From Trebouxia sp. TZW2008 (taxonomy: Eukaryota; Chlorophyta; Trebouxiophyceae; Trebouxiales; Trebouxiaceae): a DNA stretch of 64,000 bases. The position numbers were made by a program, and so were the translations under genes. A model generated the notes under the pieces. The model worked only from the letters and a program-made list of their open reading frames with translations, was not told where the DNA came from and ran no database searches. How positions within the stretch are numbered: position 1 is the stretch's first letter; each line of letters starts with the position of its first letter. The stretch covers positions 1 to 64,000 of the forward strand of contig BDIU01000398.1 of the NCBI GenBank assembly GCA_002118135.1, read 5' to 3'. Positions 36,301 through 46,800 of the stretch are shown piece after piece.

Positions 36301-39300
36301 CAAACACAAAATCCGGTATTGCTGTGGTCAGCATCACAGCTGGTTGTGTCTGACACAAGCTTTGACATGCTATGGAAAGCTTGCAGATGGTTTTACTGCA
36401 TCCTACTGTTGCTGCTGCAGCCATTGCATGATCGCAGGAACCTGCTGCCAACATAGCTGACCCTGCATCCTGTGATTCAGCGCAAAGCACAATTTCCCAT
36501 CAGGATCTTGCTGTCATATGTCAGCGTGTTTAGTGCTTTCTGCATGATTTTCTAGCCAAGGTTTCAAGGCTGTTCAACCAATCCTTGCTTCAGTAACATG
36601 CAGTGACAAGGTTCAGCTGACATCGGCAACTCTAATGCTGTAGCTATCAAATTGTCTGCTGCTAGCATATTGCATGCCAGCAAAAAACACAGTAACTTGC
36701 TGTGTTACTTTTCAGGCCCTTGAGCAAAGCCCAACCAACATGTGCTCAGCAAGACGCGCACTACTTGCTGTACTTGGCCCATGCACTGTATCAAGAGGTA
36801 CAATCCCAAGATGCCTCATGCCCCAACATTCAGGATGAGTCCAGAGTGATGCCAGCCTGCTGTCATTAACACATACAACTCAGCAAGCCAAACGATACGT
36901 TGCAGGCCATTAAGCAAAGCCCAACAGACCTACGCTCAGCGAGATGCGCACTACCTGCTGTACCTGGCTCATGTGCTGTATCAAGAGCTGCAATCCCAGG
37001 ATGCCTCGCGTGCTAATAAGAAAGACAAGTCCAGAGTGATGCAAGCCTGGCAGCGCTGCCAGAGGGTTTGCATGAGCCTCTACCATAAGCCGCAATCGCA
37101 GGTAATTGCCATTGCCATGCTCAGTCAAACCTTCAGCAAGAATCTTTGAGCAAGAATATTTGATATGCACAAGTACGAGAAATATTTATTTGGGCTGGTG
37201 AACGCATCATTACCTATCTCTCATCTGTGTACCATTTGCTTAGTATGTAGCTTGAATAAAGTGGTTGACCATAGCGTCATGCCAAGTCAATTTCTTACTG
37301 GAATAGTATGCCATGCCAAGTCCACCTTCTGCAGACTCCAAAACTGCAGCTTTGGCTGATGTTGAAAAGTTGGGTACAGCTGCTGAAGACGGGTGTGCTG
37401 TGAGATCATGTCATCAATGACGCAATTGTGTAAGTTGTCGATATCAACACAGAGAGAATCATTGCTATGTTGCAGTTTAATTTCAGTGCGCAGTTGCGCA
37501 TAAGTATATGCTTGCTCACAGGCTAAACAAGAGAGAAACAATGACTTTTATTGATCCCCAGAGAAAGTCATGTTTATTGACATGTGATGCGCAGGCAGCA
37601 GCGTCAGCATCTGCAGCGAATGTTTTGCGGAGTCACGCAGTTCCTCCAAGCATGTTGGAGAGGATCAGCGCAGATTTGCCAGATTCAGATCCACAGCAAA
37701 CTGTGGCCAACAGTGTGCATGCCTTGTGCCAATGGAGGGATGACACTGCACGTCAAGAAGATGAAGGTACATTGTCATTGACACCGTTGTGAGATGTCGC
37801 ACAATTGAGACGTACAAACTTTCATGTGTTGTGCATGTTTTGTGCCAATGAAGGTATGACACTGCAAACAAGATGAAGGTACCTAGTCATGGACGACTCG
37901 GCAAAAGCGCAGATGCTGTCATGTGTGCATGGCCAGCATTGTCTTGTTGGTAGCTGTGCCGCTGGCTTGCTGCTTTTGTCAGATTCTCTGCACTGTTCTC
38001 TGCACTGTTGAGACTCACATGTCAGCGCTCATGTGTTGAAAGCTGCCAGCTGTTCCCCTTTTTTGAAATGAACAAGTCTGTGCATGGGCTTTCAGGTTCA
38101 TGATGGCTGACTATCGTTTTGGGGCAAATGCATATGCTGCAGACTTGCAAGCAGCTCTGCCAGATGCTATGCTTTGGCAAACACCCTCATGTAGAACAGG
38201 CCTATTGCATCCTATGAGACAATGTCTGGTTTCAATCAGGCGTGCAAGCCATTCTATGGGATGCTGTGCTGCTGGCGATGGTCACTGCTCAAGCAGACTC
38301 CTCTGCCAATCTAGTCAGCTGTGGCCTTGACAAGCTTAGCAGGCTTGTTTGCTTGCGAGCACTCCTGACAGACGCAATCCTTCTCACACACACCACTGTT
38401 ATCGCAGTAACAGACAGGTGGAGCATGTGTCGATGCTGCAGGTGCAGGCCGTCTTGTCAGATGCTGTCCCTCAGAAAACCCTTACGTTTAAATGGATCAA
38501 TCCTGTTCATCTGAGCGTTCGTCAGGCATACCCACAAGCATTTGGGCATAGAACACTGTCTTCATGCTGTACCCCTTGTGTTCAGGCCAGATCAGTAATC
38601 TTTATCTGAATGTGTGTTAATTGATGCAGGTGTGCAAGCCATTCTGCCAGATGCTGTGCTGCTGGCAGTGGCCACCGCTCAGCCTGCCTCCTCTGCTGAT
38701 CTGGTTGAATGCGTTCATGATAACTTCAGTCAGCTTGACGGCTCGAAGGCTCCTCAGGACATTGTGACCAAGGATGTTGAGTCACGCCTGCAGCAGCATG
38801 CGGAACAGGTCAGTCATAAATTACTTCATTGAACGCTTTGGACCACAGCATGCAGCCTCCAGCAACATGAAGAACAGGACAGTGATGCAAGGCATCATCA
38901 AGTGTCTTGGGATTTTAGCAAGCAGAGCAGGCTAGGCAGCATTTGTTTCTGCAACGTGCTGTGCATGACAGTTCATGTTGGGTGTCTGGCTTCCTGACAT
39001 GTCTTCAGGGCAATGTTGGCTCTCAGCAAGTTATGCATGAACTGTCGCATCGTTCTGTGATTGCTCAACACCCTGCTTGTGGGATATGGGATATGCAAGC
39101 CTCTGCGTGACTCAAGGGGCGTACAGCTTTTCTCAACAGCCCTGGGACTGATACACCCTCAGCCTGATAGGCAATAAGTTTGCCTGTATCTGTATGTGTT
39201 GCCCGATCTCTTGCATGTGCTGCAGATTTGCAAGCTCCTGCACCACTCATAAAGGGGCGAAGGGCTTTCTTCAACCCCTAGGACCGAGTTGTCCCCAGGC

Positions 39301-41727
39301 TGGACACGCCAAAGTTGATTGACCCTTCTGTGACTACCCTGCAGATCTGCAAGATCCTGCATGACTCATCAAGGGGCGTAGGGCCTCCCCAAAAAGCCCT
39401 GCAGCAACTAGCCCATTCCCAGCTAGGCAATGCAAACCAAGCTAGGCAGCTGCAAACACCAGAGCAGCGGCAAGCATCTTTAAGGGCGCGTTTGGTCAAG
39501 AAGTTTAGCGCCAAGTCAGCAGTGTATGAGAACTGCAAGATGCTGTCGCAAGATGGGGAGCTGCTGTGCTTCTGTGACTTGCGCAAGCTGACTTGGTATG
39601 AGGTAGGCTGCATCCAATGTTAGATGCAACATTTACATGTTGTGAAAGCTGAAAATACAGTGTGGTGCTGATCTGCGAACACATGCGGTGAGCGTTCAAG
39701 ATACAGTTTGATGCTAGCTGAAGCCTGAGTCTGTCAGCTTGCCTAAAGTTTGCAGGATCTTGGCTGGAAGTTGTTTGCTCAGCTTGATGTTGACTTGTGA
39801 TTGCTCTGCCCTCAAATGCCACTGTGGTCTGGAGCTACAGCATGCACCTTTTGCCAAGCTTTGCATTGCACTTCTTCAACACATGATGCAGCATCACTGT
39901 CATGTCTATGCCTCCTGAGGTGACTCACAAGCTCAAGATGCAGCAGCACCGTCCCATGATGCAAGTTGTGTAAGCGCAGTGGAAATCCATTTGAAACCCA
40001 TGGCATGCAGCATATATCAGATGGTAATGTGATGCAAGTTGTGCTACTGCAGAATCGTGGTCTAGCAGAGCGCATCAGTGACAATCCTCCCACCATAAAG
40101 CTCACATTCATGCACAAGACAGGCGATCAAGAACGTGGCGTTGATGAGTACTATCTCCACAGCAAGGAGAACAAGTGTGTGTCGTGCGGCGAGGAGGGTC
40201 ATTACCTGAGATACAGGGTGGTGCCAACTTGTTATAGGCGTAACTTCCCCGTACAATGGAAGAGTCACCGCAGCCATGACATTGTATTGCTCTGCGTGGA
40301 CTGCCATCACATCGCACATAAAGCAGCAGAAGTTGTCAAGAAGCAGCTTAGTCAGGAATACGGTGTGCCTCTGTTCCCGCCACGGGATGCGACTGGCAGG
40401 AAAAGCGCCAAGGTGCACCCCTTCAACGTGCGGAGGGCAGCTGTGGCTTTGAAAATGTACGGGAAAACATTACCTGAGCAGCGCAGAAAGGACCTACAGA
40501 AAACAGTTAGGCTGTTTGTCAGTGGAGAGCTGGCTGGTGGTGAAGGGTGGTTAAGCCAGGAGGAGTTAGAACAAGGGTTGCTAGCAGGTTTGGCGCCACG
40601 TCAAAAGCGGCGCACTCTGAGACAGCTCGCTGCTGAGAAGAATCAACTGGCAAAAGCAGAGGGTGATGATGACGATGCGGTCATGCATAGCAGTGCCCAA
40701 GAGACAGATAATGACAGTGAGAATCAGAGCAGCTCACAGCCTCAGGCGGCAAAATCAGACAGTCACAGTGACGCAGATGCTGGTGAGGCTGTGCGTAGTA
40801 GCGCTCAGGAAACAGATGATGACAATGACAACAAGAACGACGTGCAGCCTCAGGCGGCAAAAGCAGAGGGTGATGGTGATAGTGAGGCTGTGCACAGCAG
40901 TGCTCAGGAGACAGATGATGACTACAAGTTTCACAGCAGCTCACAGCCTCAGGCAGCAAAAGCCGAGGGTGATGATGACAGTGAGGCTTTGCACAGTAGC
41001 GCTCAGGGGACAGTTGACGACAATCAGTATCAGAACAGCTCACAGCCACAGAACCTTGACAGTGCGACAACGCATCAGGAGGGGCAGAATAGTCCAACAG
41101 CAGATCAGCCTTCCATCAATGGCGATTCTTTACCCAATGGGTTCACTACGTCTGTAAGCAGCAGGCATCATCATGCTGCGGACAGTGCTGCTGATGATGC
41201 CAGCAGCAGTTCTCAGCATGATCAAGATGATGCAAGTGCCGGTGACAGACCCGCCAACAGTCAGCAGGGAGCGGTCAAAGATGATGCGCAAGATGCAGTA
41301 GAAGAGGAGACAAATGGTCACGCATGGCATGGCAGGCAGATTGTGAAAGCTGCGCTTGCTGAAGGGGGGCCAGATGCATTGCTCGTCCTAATTCAGAGGT
41401 TTAGACAGTCTTTTACAGAAGCCCTGCATCCAAAGTTCCTGCCAGCCTCTTGGCATGTCATGCACAGGTATGCAGACAACGATGGCTGTGGCGTCACAGT
41501 TTTGCGTCCTGACTGCTGTTGTGCATGCGTTAGGAAATCCTGCCAAGAGTGTCCAAACAGCCACCATGCAGTGCAGTTATACCAAGATTTCTTTGCAGCC
41601 TGTGTTCAGAGTGTTCAATGTTGTGCATTCAAATCTATCAATATTCTGCTGAAAAAGTGTGTACTAATGCAGTGCGGACCGCGACTTTGGAGAACACTCA
41701 ATCTATGCATCCACCAGCGCAGCGTGA
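33373..41727 (+). CDS. EXD2: EXD2-like 3'-5' exonuclease with HRDC-like and EXD2 C-terminal modules
   Basis: Exons: 33373-33498, 33571-33707, 33944-34119, 35228-35316, 35679-35771, 36145-36242, 36906-37101, 37595-37766, 38630-38808, 39345-39602, 40053-41467 and 41673-41727, giving at least 997 residues. DEDDy motifs are visible: AVDVEHH (motif I), GGNNDVLWL (II) and AQRDAHYLLYL (III). An RRP6/HRDC-like segment follows (CQWRDDTARQEDEG ... LPDAVLLAVATAQPASSADL). Next is the EXD2-type region: YENCKMLSQDGELLCFCD, CVSCGEEGHYLRYRVVP, CYRRNFP, SHDIVLLCVDCHHIAH. Its CxxC/H/CxxCH layout recalls an HNH or treble-clef zinc fold (inference). It ends LHPKFLPASWHV, then DFGEHSIY. An acidic repeat interrupts the C-terminal part. 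The start is unresolved: an ATG at 33296 opens a membrane-helix-like peptide (IAVASISAVFIYW), like the EXD2 anchor, but joins one base out of frame. Confidence 0.85.
34083..34735 (+). repeat. Seven tandem copies of an exon-end/5' splice-site unit
   Basis: The real exon end (GGTGCAGTTGTCAACAG then gtaagcg at 34120) is followed by six more copies starting at about 34201, 34294, 34389, 34484, 34578 and 34669. The period is 91-98 bp. Most retain an ACAG-GTAAGC donor and the following TTTGCTCTGTCAGTGATGCA. Only the first is in the reading frame. It is a tandem array inside the intron, seeded by the exon-intron junction. Confidence 0.92.
35122..35155 (+). repeat. Copy of an acceptor junction about 105 bp upstream of its exon
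   Basis: TGTAG then GCAGGACAGACTATCTGGTG (35128) mirrors GCAG then GCGAGGCAGACTATTTAGTG at 35228. The duplicate has frame-changing differences. Confidence 0.8.
36711..36862 (+). repeat. Duplicate exon of the exonuclease gene (possible mutually exclusive exon)
   Basis: TTCAG at 36711-36715 is followed by 82 nt (36716-36797) encoding PLSKAQPTCAQQDAHYLLYL and AHALYQE, then a GTACAA donor. It is a near copy of the start of the exon at 36906. It enters in phase 2 and leaves in phase 0, exactly like the real exon, and keeps the DxxxY catalytic motif. Without splicing at GTACAA it reaches a stop at 36866-36868. Confidence 0.75.
37825..37890 (+). repeat. Copy of an exon end and donor in the exonuclease gene
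   Basis: GCATGTTTTGTGCCAATGAA, GTATGACACTGCA and AGATGAAG then gtacct repeat the real exon end at 37766 (GCATGCCTTGTGCCAATGGA ... AGATGAAG then gtacat). The period is about 113 bp. Confidence 0.8.
38125..38480 (+). repeat. Up to four decayed copies of the HRDC exon start
   Basis: The real exon (38630) starts GTGTGCAAGCCATTCTGCCA. Copies of decreasing quality lie at about 38247 (GCGTGCAAGCCATTCTATGG, similar for about 90 bp), 38437 (GTGCAGGCCGTCTTGTCAGA), 38352 (GCGAGCACTCCTGACAGACG) and 38143 (TTGCAAGCAGCTCTGCCAGA). Each is preceded by AG or nearly so. Confidence 0.75.
39088..39300 (+). repeat. Two decayed copies of the exon starting at 39345
   Basis: GATCTGCAAGATCCTGCATG...CAAGGGGCGTAGGGC at the real exon is echoed from about 39222 (GATTTGCAAGCTCCTGCACC) and about 39091 (GATATGCAAGCCTCTGCGTG). 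Periods are about 122 and 131 bp. The copies share AAGGGGCG and a trailing AACCCCTAGGAC or CAGCCCTGGGAC. Confidence 0.85.
40651..41057 (+). repeat. In-frame acidic repeat, four units of about 33-36 codons
   Basis: Units follow AKAEGDxDSEAVHSSAQETD, a short acidic variable part, then SSSQPQA. They are inserted in the EXD2-type C-terminal region of the exonuclease between the basic TLRQLAAEKNQL segment and the conserved HAWHGRQIVKAALAEGG segment. The array is disordered and acidic, and its length is likely variable. Confidence 0.9.
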
Positions 41728-41840
41728 CATCTTGGCAATGGCAGCTTCAATGAATGCTCTCAAAGCACAGCTCAGCTCAGCATGATCGCATGTGGTACGC
41801 AGGCAGACGTTTTGCCATTGGTCTTCAGCTGGCTCGATTG

Positions 41841-42353
41841 TCAAGCACTGAGCATTTTCAAATAGTCTGTGGCCACTGCTCGGCCTCTTGTGTTCACCAA
41901 CAGCTTCAGTTCATGGATTTCAGCATTGATGTCTTCAATGAAATGACAAATGAAAGAGATGAGTTTTGGCTTGACATATTGCTGGCAGTGAAAGTTTGTA
42001 ATCAAAAAGGAGATGTCATAGCCTTCTATGGGGACCCGACGAAGTATGCCAATAGGTTCTGCCCTTTGCATGAGGAAGGCCATGTACTTTTTGACCAATA
42101 AAGCGTCAAGCTGATCTGTTTGCTTGACTTTAAAGCTGATCCTGACTGAGTTCACCGACGTCTCGATGTAGCACTTTTCATGCTCGTTCCGGCATATCAA
42201 GATCGGCTTGAGGAGTAGCTCTGCGTTGTTGCTGAACTCGACTTCGGGCTTGTTTTGTCGTTCAACCTGCTGACATGGAAAGTTCTGCAGGCACAGCGCC
42301 GCCTCAAGGGTGCTTTGGATGCACTTCAGGTATGGGGCGTATGCGTTTGACAT
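41841..42353 (-). CDS. ARPC4: Actin-related protein 2/3 complex subunit 4
   Basis: A single uninterrupted frame runs from the ATG at 42353 ([20 protein letters not shown]) to the stop at 41841. It has 170 residues, against about 168 for the family. ARPC4 signatures run along the whole length: [77 protein letters not shown], and [21 protein letters not shown]4 and ARPC2 form the core of the Arp2/3 complex, which nucleates branched actin filaments. It is the only intron-free conserved gene here. It is convergent with the exonuclease gene (113 bp between stops). An acidic frame upstream on the same strand (about 42400-42530) is open in another phase and may be 5' UTR. Confidence 0.95.
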   Translation of the reverse strand: MSNAYAPYLKCIQSTLEAALCLQNFPCQQVERQNKPEVEFSNNAELLLKPILICRNEHEKCYIETSVNSVRISFKVKQTDQLDALLVKKYMAFLMQRAEPIGILRRVPIEGYDISFLITNFHCQQYVKPKLISFICHFIEDINAEIHELKLLVNTRGRAVATDYLKMLSA

Positions 42354-43812
42354 CGAGGAGCCTCTGCTGCTGCATAAGGACGCTTTGCGGAGGAATTGTT
42401 GGCTTCGTCCAGTCTAAGCTGCTCACACATGATCTCCCGCGCGACTGCGTGCGTGCGTCTGAGCCCTTCCACTTCACCTTCTGTCATCTGCGCTTTCACT
42501 TGGAGGTCACTTGGGCATGAGAGTGTCTGTGACACCACTCACACCTAAGCTGATGCATATGCCGCACAGAATATAGAGTCTACAGTTGCGATTGCTGATG
42601 CTGCTGCATCTGTGTTGCATTGCAGCCTGCACTGCTTCGCACCATCATTGTGATCGTATGCTCATACGCCACAGTCGATACTGTAGAGGAGGAGTGTACA
42701 ACGAAGGCAGTCAATCGCTGCTCTGCCTGATGAGCTTTGCTTGCACGCATGCCAGCCACCGCCACAGCAGCACATGCATGACCTAATAACACTGTTACGT
42801 GACAAGCACTCAGCAAATGTTTGTCAAGCACTGCCAGCAGAAGACTGGAACAAGGCAACCGAGTATGTTCAAAAGCAGGCATAGACATGCTGCTGCTGGC
42901 AGGACAGGCAGTGCCTTGCATGCTGAGCATATGACAAGTACAAGGCCCACAGCTTGAATCTGTCATTGTCATTGGGCTGCTTCTTGGACCAAGCATCTGA
43001 ACCGTACAAGCTTGTGAAAATGCAACAACCGCTGCAATGCATAACAAGAGGAGGCTGTGCAAATGGTCTGTGCATGAAGGTTGCAGCATTTTGCACACAC
43101 TCATATGATCAATCAAGGATAATTACAAGCGCTATGTATCAATTGATGCAAGGAATGACACATACAGCAAGCCTACAAGTTGTGCTTGGGCATTGTTTGA
43201 CATTTGCAAGGGCCAGCAAACACATCCTGCATAACCTTCTGACTAAGAAGCTCAAAACAAGAGTGGTGGCTCTGCTCAAAAATGTTGCTAAGCTAGCGTA
43301 TACAGCAAAGTGTTTCTGAAGCAAATGCCTCAGTAGATACATCAAATGACAGCAACATGAGTGCTATGGCAGCTTGCCAGCAGGCTTGATCAAACCCCAG
43401 AAACCATTACCTCGGGCCCGTACAAAGGAGACAGTAATACATACAGACTGCTTGAAAAAGCAGAGCTACAACGCAGTGTTGGCCGAAAAAGCTAGGGCAA
43501 GTGGAATTGTGTCAAAGTCTTCTAGGAGGAGTTTGATTCTTGCAATGGCAGAAAGGAACAGAAGCAAGGTTCAACCAGTTTTCAGAAGAAAACGACTAGA
43601 CTGCAGGCTGTCAGCACATTTTCAGTGCCAAAAACATGAGGATTCAAGCTGCAGAACATCAGAAACAAAATCAGGATTGAGGTCTACCAATGCTGCAGAC
43701 TGATAGCCACTGCTGCAGCACAAGCGAGTGCTTTAAACCAATGATAGAGCAGCAAACGCAGCAGCACAGGTGGTGCTTTGACCGACGACAGACTAGCAAC
43801 TGCAGCAACAGC
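42354..43812. other. Intergenic region without a supported gene
   Basis: This holds the upstream region of ARPC4 and the 3' flank of the following coiled-coil gene. A Lys/Arg-rich + frame (about 43374-43703) has no upstream ATG and no recognisable motif. I leave it unannotated. Confidence 0.4.
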
Positions 43813-46800
43813 CTAGTACTGGTAAAGACCACTCTTCCAGGGAGAAGATCTCAGACCAGCCTTGGAGGCCTCTTCACAGTACTGCCCTCCGCCAATAGCT
43901 CCACCAGCTGCCGCCGCAGCCTTCAGAAGCTGACTGATCCTGGCTTCCTTCTTCTTGCTGGCATTACTACCCTTGACTAAGCCAACCATCCACTTGTTGA
44001 AGCTCTTGGAAGCCTTCTCAGGTCCTGGAATGGCCATGGGAGCTACGCTGATGCTGCTCTGGGTGTCCATGAAGCTGTGGGAAGCTGCCTGGTCTGAATT
44101 TGGGACCGCAGCGTGCACAGCAGCAATGCCAATGCTCTTGTTGCTGTCAGAACCCATGCTTCTGTTGCTGTGGGTCCTGTCAAGGGGCACAGGGGTGGAG
44201 GGCATGGGGTAGGTGGGTGAGTCAAGCTCGATGCTGCTGCCTCCTGGGCTGACTCGCCTCACGTACTCAAGACTCTGAGCTGAGCTGGATCTCGAGATTG
44301 GCTCATGGACATGTGATGACGAGCTGGATGCGCAGCAGTCTGAGTCTGGGCGGGTGTTGACCTGCAGCAGAACCACAAATGATGTCAATGCATATTGGCT
44401 GTGGCAGAAAAAGAGTTGAGTTTACAGTGAACATAGGCCAGAGGACCTCTGTCACAAAGTAGACAGCTAATCCCAATGTAGCAGCACTTCGCTAATCATG
44501 TGCAGAAAAAGCAGCACTGTGTTTACAATGCACGCCTCAAAGACCCTGGCCATTGGACGTGTCAAAGCGATCATGAAGCTGCAAGAAGGCAGCTGCAGGG
44601 CAGACAATGCAGCCAAACCCTGGAACAATATGAGCAGTCAAGCTGACTACAAGGATGAGGTCGAACTTGTGGCATGAAGGGCAAAGAGCCACATCAAAGT
44701 CAAAACCCATGCGAAGTGTATGTAAAGTACGCATATGAGGTGTGTGAATTGATTTCACCTGGTGCTGCAGGCAATCTCTCTCAGCACGCACAGCCTCCAG
44801 CATAATACCAGCCTACTGTTGCTCATTGTGCAGCTGTGCAATGCAGGCAAGAAAAAGATGATATAAATGCCTAAAGCTTGACGTATACAGAGTGGAAAAA
44901 ACAAAGGACTGTTGAGGTTTACCTGGTGCTGCAGGCGGTCCCTCTCAGCACGGACAGCCTCCAGCATGATACCAGCCTGCTGCTGCTCATTGTGCAGCTG
45001 TGCAATGGTGGCCTCCCTCACCCGCACCACATCCCTCAGCTGACTCACCAACTCTCCCTGTAGCACGTGAGCAAATCTGGTCAGCATGATGCACAGGTAA
45101 TCCTGAAGAAAAGGCGTGTGTGGACAAGGAGCAGACATCAACTTTGTATTGGACATGAACTGCTGAGCAAAGCAGGTTGGAGACAGGTTAAGCAGCAGAG
45201 CGCAAATGAAGTGTTTTGAGCTCAGTTTCTGCCCTTGATAAGCAGGTTGCAAGTAGTTATCTGTGCTGACTCTGCCCCTTCTGGGACAGATCCACTCCTG
45301 ACGCTTGCTTACAAGACACTTACCAAGGCAACGACGGCAGCATGTCACCAAAGGAAAGTGTTGCAGCAGCAAAGGTTACACAGCACACGACAACTTGGCT
45401 GTGGAGCCACTGCACACATTGACAAGCTGTGGTTACAGCATTCAGCTGACATGAAACTCTCAAGTGGAGATCACAACAGTGATGCAAAGACAGAGACCAC
45501 TCAACTGCCACTGTCATGCTGCATGTGGAGTCTCTGGGACTCGTTGGCACGCCAGGCAGGTCAAACATGCCCAATGAGACCACATACAACATACCAATGA
45601 CTCAGTGATACAACGGTCCAAGTCACATCAGTTGTTTCTGACACAACTCATTTGAAGCAAGTCTTACAGCCAGCATCCAGCATCCACATAGCATCAGCAC
45701 TGTGACACAACTAATGTGAGTTGCGTGTTACAAAAAGCGTCCAGCATACAGATAGGATCAGCGCTATGAGTACAGCCTCAATAACTACGTCAAAATATAC
45801 TGACCTTTGCTGCAGCTCTCTGCTTGGGGGGCACCTGCTACTGCCCTCTGCCTGGGCCTCACCTGCTGCTGCCCTCTACCAGGGCGCCCCGCAACCCTCA
45901 GGGTTTAGGGGTGCAGGGGCAGAGGCAGAGGACTGCAGCAATTCAGCACAGGCAGCGGGCTGCAGCCAGGTCCCGTCATGATGAGTCATGTCAAGCAGCT
46001 ACGCTTGCTTGCATGCAAGCAACAATTGAGGAGGTGCCTCCTCATTTCTCGCAGCCTGCTGAGCCATGGGGGCCTGAGCCTTCGTCCTGATCAGTGATGT
46101 CATGATGATTCTTGTCATGATGAGTGATGACGAGAAGAGTAATGTCAGACAGCTCACCTTCTCTGGCAGCTGAGCCTGCATGCGTGCAACTGCAGCAGGA
46201 GGGCCCTCCTCAATTCTTGCAGCTTGCTCGGCCATGTGAGCCTGAGCTTCAGCCAATGACACAGTCTGCCTCCTCAGATCCTCCTGAGCCTCAGTGCTCG
46301 CCCTCAGCTGAGTCCTGAGCTCGCCAATGACACCAGCCTGACGCTCGAGCTCAGCCTGAAGGCCTGCCACCAACTCAGCGCTGCTGCTGCTGCCCTGAGA
46401 CTTGGCTTCTTCCAGAGCTGCTTGCAGTTGGTCCACTAGGTCACTGGCGCTTGAAACCTCCTCCTGTAATATGCACTCAAGAGTCATGACCATGTACATA
46501 CAGTCGTACACACATAAACATGTACAGACAGTCATGATAGAGGGAAAAGGTGATTGACTCTGCTTGTAGTTGGTCCACTAGGTCACTGGTGCTTGACATC
46601 TCTTCCACATAAAGGCAATGAAGGTCAGGACGACCTGTATGAATGATGATTCTGAGCCACAGAACCAATGCGGTGGGGTTATAGAGCTTTGACCAACCGT
46701 CGAGGCGATACATTGAGAGCATTCTCACCTGTCATGACAACTAAACAATCATGGGTTGAAATTGTGAAGCATTTACCCACACTGCAAAGGATAGCACAGG

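Noticed and set aside
36716..36797. Adding the duplicate exon to the exonuclease model together with the main exon
   Set aside because: The phases are incompatible if both are included; it is kept only as a possible alternative exon.
38098..38200. Exon encoding FMMADYRFGANAYAADLQAA in the exonuclease gene
   Set aside because: Joining it in phase 1 gives a stop at once; the exon at 38630 fits phase and family, so this is treated as a decayed copy region.
42580..43116. 178-codon minus-strand frame rich in Cys/His/Ser/Met
   Set aside because: It has no ATG start and intergenic-like composition, with no conserved motif.
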